Shown one piece after another: positions 17,509-25,451 of a DNA stretch of 64,000 nucleotides. Numbering within the stretch: the stretch's first letter is position 1; every line of letters begins with the position of its first letter. Source of the stretch: Elusimicrobiales bacterium (GTDB lineage: Bacteria > Elusimicrobiota > Elusimicrobia > Elusimicrobiales > UBA9959); the NCBI GenBank assembly GCA_031082205.1, contig JAVHLJ010000010.1:1-64000 (forward strand). Direction: 5' to 3'. A program made the translations under genes and the position numbers. The notes beneath the pieces are model-generated. The model worked only from the letters and a program-made list of their open reading frames with translations, searched no databases and was not told where the DNA came from.

Positions 17509-20214
17509 TTATTTCTTGCCCTTGTACTCGGCTATGGCGCGGGAGAGCTCTATGCGCATCTTCTCCAGCTCCGCGGACTTGCGCGCGTAATCCTTATCCA
17601 GCTCCAGCCGGCGCGCTTCCAGGTCCCGCTCCCTGGCGGCGTCTGCGCGGCGCATCTCTCCTATCTCCTGGTCTATGGCCGCGGCTTTCGTGGCCAGTTC
17701 GGCCTGGCGCGCGTCCAGGTCCAGCTGCTTGCGCCCGTAGACGGCCTCGCGTTCCTTGAGCATCCGGTCCTTGCTGCCTGCCAGCTCTTCCAGCCGCGCC
17801 AGGCGCTCCTCGTAATCCTTGCGGGTCTGCTCGACCTGCCTGAAGTAGCCCTCTTCCAGCTCAAGCTGGCGCTTCTGGAACTCGGCGATGACGTCCTTGA
17901 ACTTCTCCTCCTGCTCGGCCAGCTGCCGGACCACTATCTCGGCGGCTTCCTGCTTGTGGGCTATGAGCTGGCGTTCGAGGTCGGCTATCTTGAGGCCGGC
18001 GGCTTCCGTGTACTTCTCGCGCTTGGAAAGCTCGGCCAGCAGCCGGTCTTTCTCGGCGGCGGCTGCTTCGCGCGACTTGGCGAGCTCCAGCTCGTAGTCG
18101 TCGCGCATGGAGGAGATCTCCTCCTCGGCCATCGCTATCTTCCTCACCAGGCCCTCGGTGGCTTTCTCCACCGCGGCGCGGGTGCGGGCGTCCAGCTCGG
18201 CGGCGTGGGACTCGCGCAGGGCCAGGGTCTCTTCCTTGTGCTCGCGGACCTTCTGCATCATCTCGTCGAAGACCTTGGCGGAACGCGTGCCGGCGGCGGC
18301 GGCCTCTTCGCGCAGCGCGGCTATGTTGGCGCGCAGGGCCTCGTTCTCCGCGCGGAGCTGGGCCAGTCGCACCTCTGCGGTCTTATCGCTCTGCTCGGAC
18401 TTGCGGGCGTAGTCGGCCTCGAGGGCGGCGCGCAGCTGCGCGGTCTCGTCCTCGAGCTCCGCCCGCCTGGCCTCGTAGCGGCCTTCGAGCTCGGCGACCT
18501 TCTGCGAGAGGGCGCTGCTCTCCTCGAAAGCCTGCCTGGCGCGGCATTCGCGCTCCGTCCTGGCCGCCGACGAACGGGCTTCGGCGAGGTCGTTCTCCAG
18601 CCTTGAAACCTTGTCCTCGAGCTCCGCCCTGAGCGACTTCAGTTCCTCGAGCGCGGAAGCCAGGGCCGCGGTGCGCACGGCGACGGCCTCCTCTATGCGG
18701 GCCAGCGCCTCTTTCTCCGAGGCGGCGCGCGCCTCGCCCAGCTCGCGGCTGAACCGGGCTTCCGCGGCCACCAGCTCCTCGCCGGCCCGGCGGTTGGCCT
18801 CCATCAGCGAGCGGGCCTCGGAACGGGCGGACTCGGCGCTCTTCTCGGCGCCCGCCACGAGCGCCTCCAGGCGTTCCTTCTCGGCGGCCCAGAGGTTCCT
18901 CTGTGATTCCAGCGCGGCGGAGAATTCCTCCTCGCGCGCCCTGAACGTTTCGTTGGCGGACGCCAGGGCGGCGTCGCGCTCGGCGCGCGCGCCGGCCTCA
19001 AGAGCTATGATCTTGTTCTCAAGTTCCTTTATGCGCTCAGCCGACTCCGAGGACACGGCCGACGCCCTTTTCTGTGACTCAAGTCGTATCGCCGCGCCCC
19101 TGGCGCGCTCCGCTTCAAGCTCCGCCCCGAGAGCGGAAACCTGGGCCGAGTAACGTCGCTCTATCTCTGACGACCTTTTTTCAAGGGCCGCTTCGTAGGA
19201 GGCGGCCAGTTCGGCCTCGCGGGCGGCGAAAGCGGCGGTCGCGGACTCCATCTCGGCCACGCGCGCGCGGAAAAATTCGTCCTTCTTCGCCAACTGACGC
19301 ATGACCTCATCCGCGGTCCGTTCCTGCACTGAAGCCATTGAGTTCTCGAGCTCGCGTATCTTATCCTGCGCGTTGCGGAACTGTTCCTCCCGCACGCGCT
19401 GTTCGTCCACCAGGCGGGAGCGCTCCACGGCCCAGGTGGATTCCAGCGAGCGCAGCTGCTGCGCGTGCTCGGAGTCCACGGAGCGCATCCTGGCGTCCAG
19501 CGAGGCTTCGAGTTCGGCGCGCAGACGGCGGAAATTCCCCTCCAGCTCTGTCTTCTTGGCGAGGAACTCGCTCTCGAGCTCCTTGCGGCGCGACTCGATG
19601 CCGCCCTCGGAGCCGCGCAGGGACTTCTCCAGCATCTCTATGCGGGACTTCAGTTCGGCTTCCTTGGATTTGTAGTTGCGCTCCAGAGAGGTCAGGCGGG
19701 ACTGGTGCTCGGCCTCCACTTCGGAGCGGAGCGAATCGTATTTGGCCTGCGCTTCGCTCAGGCGCGCGGCGTACTGGGTCTCGACGTCCAGCAGGCGCTG
19801 GTTCCAGCGCTCTATGACGCCCTTCTGCTTGCGGTCGAGTTCCTCGAACTTGGCCTGGTACTCCTCCTCCAGCGCGGAGCGGAGCTGGTCGAGGCGGTTC
19901 TCCTTGCGCAGCAGCTGCTGCAGGTCGAGCTTGCCCTCCCCCAGGAGGGACATGGTGGCTTCCAGCTTGGAGTAGAAGCCCTCTTTTTCATCGAGTGTCT
20001 TGGAGCGGCTGCGGAAGGATTCCTCCAGCTCGCGGACGCGGGATTCCAGCTGCTTGCGGTCCCCTTCGGAAAGGTTCAGGTTCTTCTTGAGCTCGGCGCG
20101 CTCTTTCTCGATGCCGTTGAGGCGCTCCAGCGCCCAGCGCAGCGTCATCCTCGCGGTGTCTATGCTGGTAACGTCGTTGACCAGCTGCTCGAGCTCGTTG
20201 TATTCGTCGGCCAT
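17509..20214 (-). CDS. Giant coiled-coil protein (~902 aa), unknown function
   Basis: Start ATG 20214 follows AAGGAG at a good distance (GTTTAAGGAGCGAACT then ATG); an upstream in-frame codon at 20250 lacks such a site. A short N-terminal segment (MADEYNELEQLVNDVTS) is followed by about 870 residues of uninterrupted heptad-type sequence dominated by Glu, Ala, Arg, Leu and Lys. There are no membrane helices, signal peptide or catalytic motif. The shape resembles cytoskeletal or scaffold proteins (SMC-arm-like, Scy/FilP-like), but no ATPase heads are present. It begins the operon that continues into wza-wzc-wzy, suggesting a scaffold for envelope or polysaccharide assembly; that role is inference. 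Confidence 0.75.
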   Translation of the reverse strand: MADEYNELEQLVNDVTSIDTARMTLRWALERLNGIEKERAELKKNLNLSEGDRKQLESRVRELEESFRSRSKTLDEKEGFYSKLEATMSLLGEGKLDLQQLLRKENRLDQLRSALEEEYQAKFEELDRKQKGVIERWNQRLLDVETQYAARLSEAQAKYDSLRSEVEAEHQSRLTSLERNYKSKEAELKSRIEMLEKSLRGSEGGIESRRKELESEFLAKKTELEGNFRRLRAELEASLDARMRSVDSEHAQQLRSLESTWAVERSRLVDEQRVREEQFRNAQDKIRELENSMASVQERTADEVMRQLAKKDEFFRARVAEMESATAAFAAREAELAASYEAALEKRSSEIERRYSAQVSALGAELEAERARGAAIRLESQKRASAVSSESAERIKELENKIIALEAGARAERDAALASANETFRAREEEFSAALESQRNLWAAEKERLEALVAGAEKSAESARSEARSLMEANRRAGEELVAAEARFSRELGEARAASEKEALARIEEAVAVRTAALASALEELKSLRAELEDKVSRLENDLAEARSSAARTERECRARQAFEESSALSQKVAELEGRYEARRAELEDETAQLRAALEADYARKSEQSDKTAEVRLAQLRAENEALRANIAALREEAAAAGTRSAKVFDEMMQKVREHKEETLALRESHAAELDARTRAAVEKATEGLVRKIAMAEEEISSMRDDYELELAKSREAAAAEKDRLLAELSKREKYTEAAGLKIADLERQLIAHKQEAAEIVVRQLAEQEEKFKDVIAEFQKRQLELEEGYFRQVEQTRKDYEERLARLEELAGSKDRMLKEREAVYGRKQLDLDARQAELATKAAAIDQEIGEMRRADAARERDLEARRLELDKDYARKSAELEKMRIELSRAIAEYKGKK

Positions 20215-20240
20215 AGTTCGCTCCTTAAATCGACAGTAAC

Positions 20241-20300
20241 AGTTTAACATGGCCCGCCCCCCTCTTCAATAAAGGGATTGTTAAATGAATGTTAAATGAT
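20241..20300. repeat. TGTTAAA-type repeats in a divergent promoter region
   Basis: Two tandem copies, GTTAAATGAAT at 20280-20290 and GTTAAATGAT at 20291-20300, lie between the coiled-coil operon (minus) and the CcmI-like gene (plus). A third, inverted copy (ATGTTAAAC on the minus strand) lies at 20242-20250. Spacing of about one helical turn between the tandem copies is compatible with a regulator-binding site. Confidence 0.4.
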
Positions 20301-20334
20301 TATTACGCCCCATGTGCGCCGGCAGCGCCTATTT

Positions 20335-20342
20335 TATAGAAT
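20335..20342 (+). promoter_or_regulatory. -10 box TATAGAAT close to start codon
   Basis: TATAGAAT ends nine bases before ATG 20352, so transcription would begin within about 2-4 nt of the start codon. No Shine-Dalgarno sequence is possible in such a leader. No convincing -35 is visible. Confidence 0.5.
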
Positions 20343-20351
20343 CATACCTGG

Positions 20352-20777
20352 ATGCTCAGGAAAAAGCGGTTCTATTTCTTACTTCTGCTGGCAGGCGCGG
20401 CCGCCGCCGCCTGGCACCTGCACCCTTATCTCTTCAGGAGTTTTTTCAGGGTTTCCGGCACCGTGGACCTGGCCCCCGCTTCCGCGGGCTTCAAGCCCAG
20501 GCCGAATACCATGCTGTTCATAGTAGCCCGGGACGAAGGCGGCGTCCCGTTCGCGGTCCTCAAGGTCATAAACCCGTCCTTCCCGCTGTCCTACTCGATG
20601 GACAGCTCCGACCTGATACTGCCGGAGCTGCTGCCGCTGAGGCTGCGGCTGGAGGCCTTTCTCAACACCCACGGGGAGATAGGCTCGCCCAGGCGGGGAG
20701 ATCTTTACGGCTCGCTGGACCGGGACGTTTTCCTGTCCGATAAGGACTGCGACCTGCTGCTCGACAGGGAGGAATAG
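20352..20777 (+). CDS. Membrane-anchored protein with CcmI/CycH C-terminal-like domain
   Basis: 141 aa. One N-terminal membrane helix (about residues 7-25) precedes a periplasmic domain. The order VSGTVDLAP, then TMLFIVARDEGGVPFAVLKV, FPLSYSMDSSDLILPEL and a final GEIGSPRRGDLYGS closely follows the C-terminal domain of the cytochrome-c maturation protein CcmI/CycH. In that family the domain binds apocytochrome or its chaperone. Here it stands alone, without the TPR part and without ccm genes nearby. It may therefore serve another periplasmic assembly role. The domain similarity is from memory of the family pattern. Confidence 0.6.
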   Translation: MLRKKRFYFLLLLAGAAAAAWHLHPYLFRSFFRVSGTVDLAPASAGFKPRPNTMLFIVARDEGGVPFAVLKVINPSFPLSYSMDSSDLILPELLPLRLRLEAFLNTHGEIGSPRRGDLYGSLDRDVFLSDKDCDLLLDREE

Positions 20778-20785
20778 GGACCTTG

Positions 20786-20834
20786 GGCCCATCACGGACT
20801 GGGCCCCGGGACCCTGCCGCGGAGGGGCGGCAGG
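20786..20834 (+). other. Two GC-rich hairpins between genes
   Basis: GGGCCC at 20786-20791 can pair with GGGCCC at 20802-20807, and CCTGCCGC at 20813-20820 can pair with GGCGGCAGG ending at 20834. Neither has a long U-tract directly after it (AGCTATACTTTTT follows the second). They may act as a weak terminator for the CcmI-like gene or as a leader structure. Confidence 0.3.
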
Positions 20835-20837
20835 AGC

Positions 20838-20890
20838 TATACTTTTTACAGGGTGGTCCCCGCGGCTTCAGCGCCCGAAGCGGGGGACCA
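20838..20890 (+). promoter_or_regulatory. TATACT -10 box followed by a 5'-leader hairpin
   Basis: TATACT at 20838-20843 would start RNA near 20850. The first transcribed bases form a long hairpin: TGGTCCCC at 20854-20861 pairs with GGGGACCA at 20883-20890, and GCTTC at 20865-20869 pairs with GAAGC at 20877-20881. The hairpin ends just before the ribosome site AGAGGGGG of the small ORF at 20904. It could stabilise the message or control access to that site. Confidence 0.5.
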
Positions 20891-20903
20891 AAGAGGGGGC
20901 AGT

Positions 20904-21077
20904 ATGACTTGGGAAGAGCTCTCCAGGAAGTACGATAGCGACAATGACCGCAGGAGGGAGTCCAGGACGGCCGTAAAAGGCAGGCCCTGGCAGGAGATAA
21001 TGAAGTCGACCGACAAGCTGGTCTGGCTTTTCCTGCTGACCGACGGCAACAAAAGCAAGGCCGCTAAAGCGGGCTGA
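20904..21077 (+). CDS. Small protein of 57 aa, unknown function
   Basis: Start ATG 20904 has AGAGGGGG 4-5 bases upstream; a longer frame from 20853 would be encoded by the leader hairpin. The protein begins MTWEELSRKYDSDND, is hydrophilic and basic, and has one short hydrophobic stretch (DKLVWLFLLTDG) near the end. The gene has its own promoter, 5' hairpin and strong terminator, so it is an independent unit and probably real. The C-terminal NKSKAAKAG is lysine-rich. I recognise no family. Confidence 0.55.
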   Translation: MTWEELSRKYDSDNDRRRESRTAVKGRPWQEIMKSTDKLVWLFLLTDGNKSKAAKAG

Positions 21078-21099
21078 CGGCGGGAACCGCCGGAAATGA

Positions 21100-21138
21100 G
21101 GACCGCCGGGGTTCAAGCCCGGCGGTCCTTTTTTTTTT
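21100..21138 (+). terminator. Intrinsic terminator after the 57-aa gene
   Basis: GGACCGCCGGG at 21100-21110 pairs perfectly with CCCGGCGGTCC at 21118-21128 and is followed by ten T residues. A second small hairpin (CGGCGG-GAA-CCGCCG) precedes it at 21078-21092. This is the clearest plus-strand terminator in the window. Confidence 0.9.
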
Positions 21139-21156
21139 GCGGCGCGGGCGCGCCGG

Positions 21157-21396
21157 TCAGGGATAAAGGGGGCCCAGGCGGTCGAAACCCATGTAGAGCA
21201 GGAGGGCGCCAAGCAGCGCCAGCAGCAGTCCCACGCTCCTGCGGTTGAGGGCGACCCAGGAATCGTTGAGTACCGTCTCGCGCAGGACCTTGTTGAGCTT
21301 GAGCATCAGGTCCGGCTTATAGAGATATCCCATGCCGGCCGCCAGGAAGAGGAAGCCGAGGATTATTTTCAGCAGCGGTGGCACGTTAAATTGCAT
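21157..21396 (-). CDS. Small membrane protein, two TM helices
   Basis: 79 aa. Helix 1 covers about residues 8-25 (LLKIILGFLFLAAGMGYLY) and helix 2 about 53-70 (SVGLLLALLGALLLYMGF), separated by a polar loop with KPDLMLKLNKVLRE. The start overlaps the end of pth by 11 bp, so it is the last gene of that operon. No family recognised; small two-helix proteins of this shape are common after housekeeping operons. Confidence 0.6.
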   Translation of the reverse strand: MQFNVPPLLKIILGFLFLAAGMGYLYKPDLMLKLNKVLRETVLNDSWVALNRRSVGLLLALLGALLLYMGFDRLGPLYP

Positions 21397-21967
21397 TGTT
21401 GAAAGCGTTCATGGCCTTCTCCACCCCGTCCGAGAAAGTCCCGGCCAGGGCGTCGCAGGCGGCGGCCAGGAAGGCCGGCAGACGCTCCTCCTCTTCCTTC
21501 GAGAATCTTGAAAGCACGAAATTGGTCCCGGGAATATGCGCCGGCCGAGGACCTATCCCCAGCCGCAGGCGCGGCAGCGAGGGCCCCACGGCTTCTATAA
21601 CGGAGTTCATGCCGTTATGCGAACCGCCGGACCCGTCCTTTCGCAGACGCAGCTTGCCGAAGGGCAGGGCCAGGTCGTCGTAGACGGCCAGTATGGCCCG
21701 GGGAGGGACCTTGTAGAATCCGCCAAGGCTCTGTACCGCGCGGCCGGAGAGGTTCATGTAGGTCTGCGGCTTGAGGAGGAAGCAGCGCCGGCCGCCGCTC
21801 TGGAACTCCACGTAAAGGCCGACGCCTTTCCAGTCGCGCCAGCGCTCGCCGGGCGCGAGGCGCCCGGCGGCCAGGTCGGCCACCATGAAGCCGATATTGT
21901 GCCGGGTCTTTTCGTATTCCGGTCCGGGGTTCCCCAGCAGGACCGCGAGCTGAACCTGGTCTTCCAA
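21386..21967 (-). CDS. pth: Peptidyl-tRNA hydrolase
   Basis: 193 aa, normal family length. It releases tRNA from peptidyl-tRNAs that drop off ribosomes. Family motifs are clear: LLGNPGPEYEKTRHNIGFMV with the catalytic His, LKPQTYMNLSG, AVYDDLALPFGKLRLRKDGSGGSHNGMNSV, and RLRLGIGRP-like GIGPRPAH. It follows the ctc gene across a terminator-like hairpin, in the conserved glmU-prs-ctc-pth order. Confidence 0.95.
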   Translation of the reverse strand: MEDQVQLAVLLGNPGPEYEKTRHNIGFMVADLAAGRLAPGERWRDWKGVGLYVEFQSGGRRCFLLKPQTYMNLSGRAVQSLGGFYKVPPRAILAVYDDLALPFGKLRLRKDGSGGSHNGMNSVIEAVGPSLPRLRLGIGPRPAHIPGTNFVLSRFSKEEEERLPAFLAAACDALAGTFSDGVEKAMNAFNNAI

Positions 21968-21980
21968 TCCCCCTCCTGCT

Positions 21981-22027
21981 CAAAAAGAGGGGAGCGGGAA
22001 CCGAAACTGATGTCGGCTCCCGCTCCC
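21981..22027 (-). terminator. Hairpin terminator after ctc/rplY
   Basis: On the minus strand a 14-bp stem (arms 22014-22027 and 21990-22003, one mismatch) is followed by CTCTTTTT. It lies directly downstream of the L25 gene and upstream of pth. It may be a true stop or an attenuating hairpin, since pth starts only 14 bases further on. Confidence 0.75.
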
Positions 22028-22046
22028 GTTCCGAGAAGGGCCGCCC

Positions 22047-22754
22047 TTACTTCTTGGGCTCGGCCTTCTTCTCTTCCGGTTTGGCTCCGGCGGCGGGCTT
22101 GGCTCCGGCGGCGGGGGCCGCGCCTTCCTCTTCCTTCTTGCCCTTGGCTATGACCTCGGGCTCGGCGGCGCCTGCGGCGGCCGCGGGAGTCTCCACGACC
22201 TCTTCCTTGGCCGCGATCACGCTGACCACCACGAGGTTCGGATCGTCCGTGAGTTCCACCTTGGACTTTACGTCCCGGACGCGTATAGAATCGCCGATCT
22301 TGAGCGCCGTAACGTCGACCTCGATCTCCTTGGGGATCTCGGTCGGCAGGCAGAGGATGTTGAATTCGCGCATGGCGTGCTCCATGATGCCGCCCTGGAT
22401 CTTCACGCCCTGGGGCTCGCCGACAAGTTTGACGTGGACCTTGAACTTCATCTTGTCGGTCAGCTTGATGCGCTGGAAGTCCAGGTGTATGACCCTGTCG
22501 GTCACGACGTGGCGCTGCACGACCTTGATGATGACGTTCTCCTCTTCGGAGCCGTACTTGAGCTTTATGAGGGCGTTATCGCCGAACTTGAGCACGCCGG
22601 CGATATCCTTCTCCCCCACCATGACGGAGACGGGGCTCTTCTCGCCGCCGTAAACCACGGCCGGGACCATGCCCTTTCCGAGCACGGAGCTTATGGCGCC
22701 CTTGCCTCCCGTCTTCTCGCGGGGCTGGGCTGAAACGTTAACCTGTTGCATCAC
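22047..22754 (-). CDS. rplY: Ribosomal protein bL25 / general stress protein Ctc
   Basis: 235 aa: a two-domain TL5/Ctc type rather than the short E. coli L25. The N-terminal 5S-rRNA-binding domain (~1-100) begins VNVSAQPREKTGGKGAISSVL; the C-terminal beta domain (~100-190) includes VKIQGGIMEHAMREFNILCLP and IPKEIEVDVTALKIGDSI. An Ala/Glu/Lys-rich tail (190-235, APAAGAKPAAGAKPEE) ends the protein and is probably disordered. The start has GGAGGAAGTG just upstream. It sits between prs and pth. Confidence 0.93.
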   Translation of the reverse strand: MMQQVNVSAQPREKTGGKGAISSVLGKGMVPAVVYGGEKSPVSVMVGEKDIAGVLKFGDNALIKLKYGSEEENVIIKVVQRHVVTDRVIHLDFQRIKLTDKMKFKVHVKLVGEPQGVKIQGGIMEHAMREFNILCLPTEIPKEIEVDVTALKIGDSIRVRDVKSKVELTDDPNLVVVSVIAAKEEVVETPAAAAGAAEPEVIAKGKKEEEGAAPAAGAKPAAGAKPEEKKAEPKK

Positions 22755-22787
22755 TTCCTCCTGAACCGCTGAAAAAAAGCCGGCCTC

Positions 22788-23735
22788 TCAATAGAAAAGC
22801 TCGCTTATGGAATGGCCGCCGTGGTTGCGTTTAATGGCTTCGGCCAGAAGCGGGGCCACGGTGACAGTCTTGATTTTAGCACTTTTTGAGGCCACCGGTA
22901 TAGTGTCGGTCAGCACCAGCTCGCTTATGGGCGAAGCGTCTATCTTCTCCACCGCGTCGCGGGACAGGACCCCGTGGGTGCAGAAAGTGGTGATACTGGC
23001 GGCCCCGCGCTCGGTTATGGCGGCGGCCACGGCGGTCAGCGTGCCGGCGGTATCGACCATATCGTCGAATATGAGGCAGTGCTTGCCCTCGACCGAGCCG
23101 ATGATATTGTAGACCGAGGCGACGTTGGGGCGCGGGCGGCGCTTGTCTATGATGACCAGGCCCGCGTCCAGCCGCTTGGCGAAGGACCTGGCGCGCTCCA
23201 CGCTGCCCATGTCCGGCGAGACCACGATGAAGTTGGACATCTTCCGCTCGCGCACATAGTCCAGCACGACGGGGCGGGCGTAGAGGTGGTCCATGGGTAT
23301 GTCGAAAAAGCCCTGTATCTGGGCCGCGTGAAGGTCTATGGTGACCACGCGGTTGGCGCCGGCCGAGGTTATCAGGTTGGCGACCAGCTTGGCCGTGATG
23401 GCCACGCGCGGGGCCGGCTTGCGGTCGGCCCGGCCGTAGCCGTAATAGGGAATGACCGCGGTTATCCTGCCGGCCGAGGCCCGGCGCAGCGCGTCGAGCA
23501 TGACCAGCAGCTCCATCAGGTTCTCGTTCACCGGCGGGCAGGTGGGCTGGATGACGTAGCAGTCGCAGCCGCGGACGTTCTCCATGATCTGCACGTCTAT
23601 TTCGCCGTCGGCGAAACGGCCGGTCTTGGCCTGGCCGAGCGGGACGCTGAGCGCGTCGCAGATCTTCTGCGCCAGCGCGGGGTTCGCGCTGCCGGTGAAT
23701 ATGCGGAGCGGGCCGGTCTTCCAGGAGTCAACCAT
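22788..23735 (-). CDS. prs: Ribose-phosphate pyrophosphokinase
   Basis: 315 aa, normal length for class I PRPP synthase. It makes PRPP from ribose-5-P and ATP for nucleotide, His and Trp synthesis. Visible motifs are IFTGSANPALAQKI, GRFADGEIDVQIMENVRG, YYGYGRADRKPAPR, the metal-binding VVTIDLHAAQIQGFFDIPMD, and the PRPP-binding loop CLIFDDMVDTAGTLTA. It starts one base from the end of glmU with AAAGGGGAT upstream. Confidence 0.96.
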   Translation of the reverse strand: MVDSWKTGPLRIFTGSANPALAQKICDALSVPLGQAKTGRFADGEIDVQIMENVRGCDCYVIQPTCPPVNENLMELLVMLDALRRASAGRITAVIPYYGYGRADRKPAPRVAITAKLVANLITSAGANRVVTIDLHAAQIQGFFDIPMDHLYARPVVLDYVRERKMSNFIVVSPDMGSVERARSFAKRLDAGLVIIDKRRPRPNVASVYNIIGSVEGKHCLIFDDMVDTAGTLTAVAAAITERGAASITTFCTHGVLSRDAVEKIDASPISELVLTDTIPVASKSAKIKTVTVAPLLAEAIKRNHGGHSISELFY

Positions 23736-23736
23736 T

Positions 23737-25128
23737 TTATATCCCCTTTCTTTTTTTGAGCACCTGCCGCGAGCGGGCCAGGGCCAGCGCCCCCGCGGGA
23801 ACGTTCTCGGTTATGGTGGAGCCCGCCGCTATCAGCGCGCCCTTGCCGATCTTCACCGGGGCAACGAGATTGGCGTTGGAGCCGATGAAGGCGCCGTCGC
23901 CTATCACGGTCCTGTGCTTGTTCTTCCCGTCGTAGTTGCAGGTGATGGTGCCGGCGCCGACATTGACCTTCTGGCCCATCGTCGTGTCGCCGACATAGCT
24001 GAGGTGCGGGACTTTGGAGCCGCGGCCCACGCGCGACTTCTTCACCTCGGAGAAATTGCCGACCTTGGCGGCGGGGCCGATGTCAGCGCCGGGGCGCAGG
24101 TGGGCGAAAGGTCCGACGACCGAGCCCTCGCGCAGCCGGCTGCCGTTGAGATAGCAGGAGAACTTGACTTCGCAGCCGTCTTCGATGCGGCAGTCCTCTA
24201 TGACGGCGGAGGGACCGATGCGGCAGCCCGAGCCTATGACCGTGCCGCCCTTTATGTGGACGCCGGGGTAGACGACGGTGTCCGGCCCTATCTTCACGCC
24301 TTCCTCTATGTAGGTGGCGGCGGGATCCTTGACGGTCACGCCCTTGTCCATCAGTTCCTCGATAACGCGCTTGTTAAGCATCTTATAGGCTCCGGCCAGG
24401 TCTTTTCTCGAATTTATCCCCGCTATCTCGCTCTCGTCGGCGGCCTTTACGGCCAGGACCCGCCCTCCGGAGTCCAGTATGGCCTCCAGCGTGTCGGTCA
24501 GGTAGTACTCGCGCTTGGGGCCCTTGGGTTTAAGCGTTTTCAGCGCCTTCAGGAGCGCCGGCGTATGGAAGAAATAGGTGCCGGAATTGACCTCTTTCAC
24601 GGCCAGTTCCGCAGGGGAGGCGTCCGAGGCCTCGACAATGGCCCTCACCGCGCCGCCGTGGCCGCGTATTATCCGGCCGTAGCTGCCCGGGTTCGCCAGA
24701 TCGGCCGTCATCACCACGCAGCCGGGCCGTTTCCGGAAATAGAAAGAGGCGAGTTTTTTGATGGTGGCCGGACGGAAGAGCGGCGCGTCGCCGCATATTA
24801 TCAGCGTATGGGCGAAACCTTTTATCGCCGGCACGGCCTCCTGAACGGCGCGGCCGCTGCCGGTCAGCGACTTCTGCTTTACGAAGACGACTTCGGCGCC
24901 GACCGGGTTCTTATCCAGCCAGGCGCCCAGCCGCTCCCGGACCATCTCCCCCTTGTGCCCGACAACGATCACGATGCGCGCCGGGCCGAGTGCGGCGGTT
25001 TTCTTTATGACGCGGGCGGCCAGCGGCAGGTCGCCCAGCTCATGGAGAACCTTGGGCAGCGCGGACTTCATCCTCGTCCCCATGCCGGCGGCGAGTATGA
25101 GAGCGCAGAGGTCTTTTTTTTCAGGCAT
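23737..25128 (-). CDS. glmU: Bifunctional GlcN-1-P acetyltransferase / GlcNAc-1-P uridylyltransferase
   Basis: 463 aa. The N-terminal pyrophosphorylase domain (~1-235) has LCALILAAGMGTRMKSALPKVLH and the GDAPLF site. The C-terminal left-handed beta-helix (~255-450) has hexapeptide repeats and the acetyltransferase segment LRPGADIGPAAKVGNFSEVKK, followed by LSYVGDTTMGQKVNVGAGTITCNYDG. It makes UDP-GlcNAc for peptidoglycan and lipid A. With glmS and glmM in the same window the pathway from fructose-6-P is complete. Confidence 0.96.
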   Translation of the reverse strand: MPEKKDLCALILAAGMGTRMKSALPKVLHELGDLPLAARVIKKTAALGPARIVIVVGHKGEMVRERLGAWLDKNPVGAEVVFVKQKSLTGSGRAVQEAVPAIKGFAHTLIICGDAPLFRPATIKKLASFYFRKRPGCVVMTADLANPGSYGRIIRGHGGAVRAIVEASDASPAELAVKEVNSGTYFFHTPALLKALKTLKPKGPKREYYLTDTLEAILDSGGRVLAVKAADESEIAGINSRKDLAGAYKMLNKRVIEELMDKGVTVKDPAATYIEEGVKIGPDTVVYPGVHIKGGTVIGSGCRIGPSAVIEDCRIEDGCEVKFSCYLNGSRLREGSVVGPFAHLRPGADIGPAAKVGNFSEVKKSRVGRGSKVPHLSYVGDTTMGQKVNVGAGTITCNYDGKNKHRTVIGDGAFIGSNANLVAPVKIGKGALIAAGSTITENVPAGALALARSRQVLKKRKGI

Positions 25129-25156
25129 CCGTTGGAAAGGAAGCTAGGTTATCTGC

Positions 25157-25441
25157 CTATAGTTTACCAAATCGGGCGGACGGGCGGGAAATGAGGGCCT
25201 CTTTTCCGGTCCGTGTCAGCTTTTTTATCGCCGCTTCCAGCTTAGAGGCGGCCGAGCGGTCCTTCTTCCGGCGCCGCCAGGCCAGCGCTACAGGGCCGAA
25301 GGCGGCGGTGTATTTCGCGCCCCTGCCGGCGTTATGGTCGGCGATCCGGCCCGCCAGGTCGTTGGTTATACCGGTATAGAGAGAGCCATTCGCGCAGCGC
25401 ACGATATAGACCGTCCAGGATTTTTTATTCGAGCTTCCCAT
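25157..25441 (-). CDS. GIY-YIG domain protein (UPF0213/YhbQ-like)
   Basis: 94 aa, a single GIY-YIG domain: WTVYIVRCANGSLYTGIT contains both halves of the motif, then DLAGRIADHNAGRGAKYTA and a basic C-terminus with a conserved Glu (ASKLEAAIKKL). Members are predicted small nucleases of uncertain role. No Shine-Dalgarno precedes the start. A 96-bp dispersed repeat copy lies immediately upstream. It interrupts the otherwise conserved spoVG-glmU order. Confidence 0.85.
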   Translation of the reverse strand: MGSSNKKSWTVYIVRCANGSLYTGITNDLAGRIADHNAGRGAKYTAAFGPVALAWRRRKKDRSAASKLEAAIKKLTRTGKEALISRPSARFGKL

Positions 25442-25451
25442 AAGGAGACGA

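Noticed and set aside
17205-18606. Long plus-strand frames opposite the coiled-coil genes
   Set aside because: Leu/Gly/Val-rich antisense shadows created by Glu/Ala/Arg codons; no ribosome sites or family motifs.
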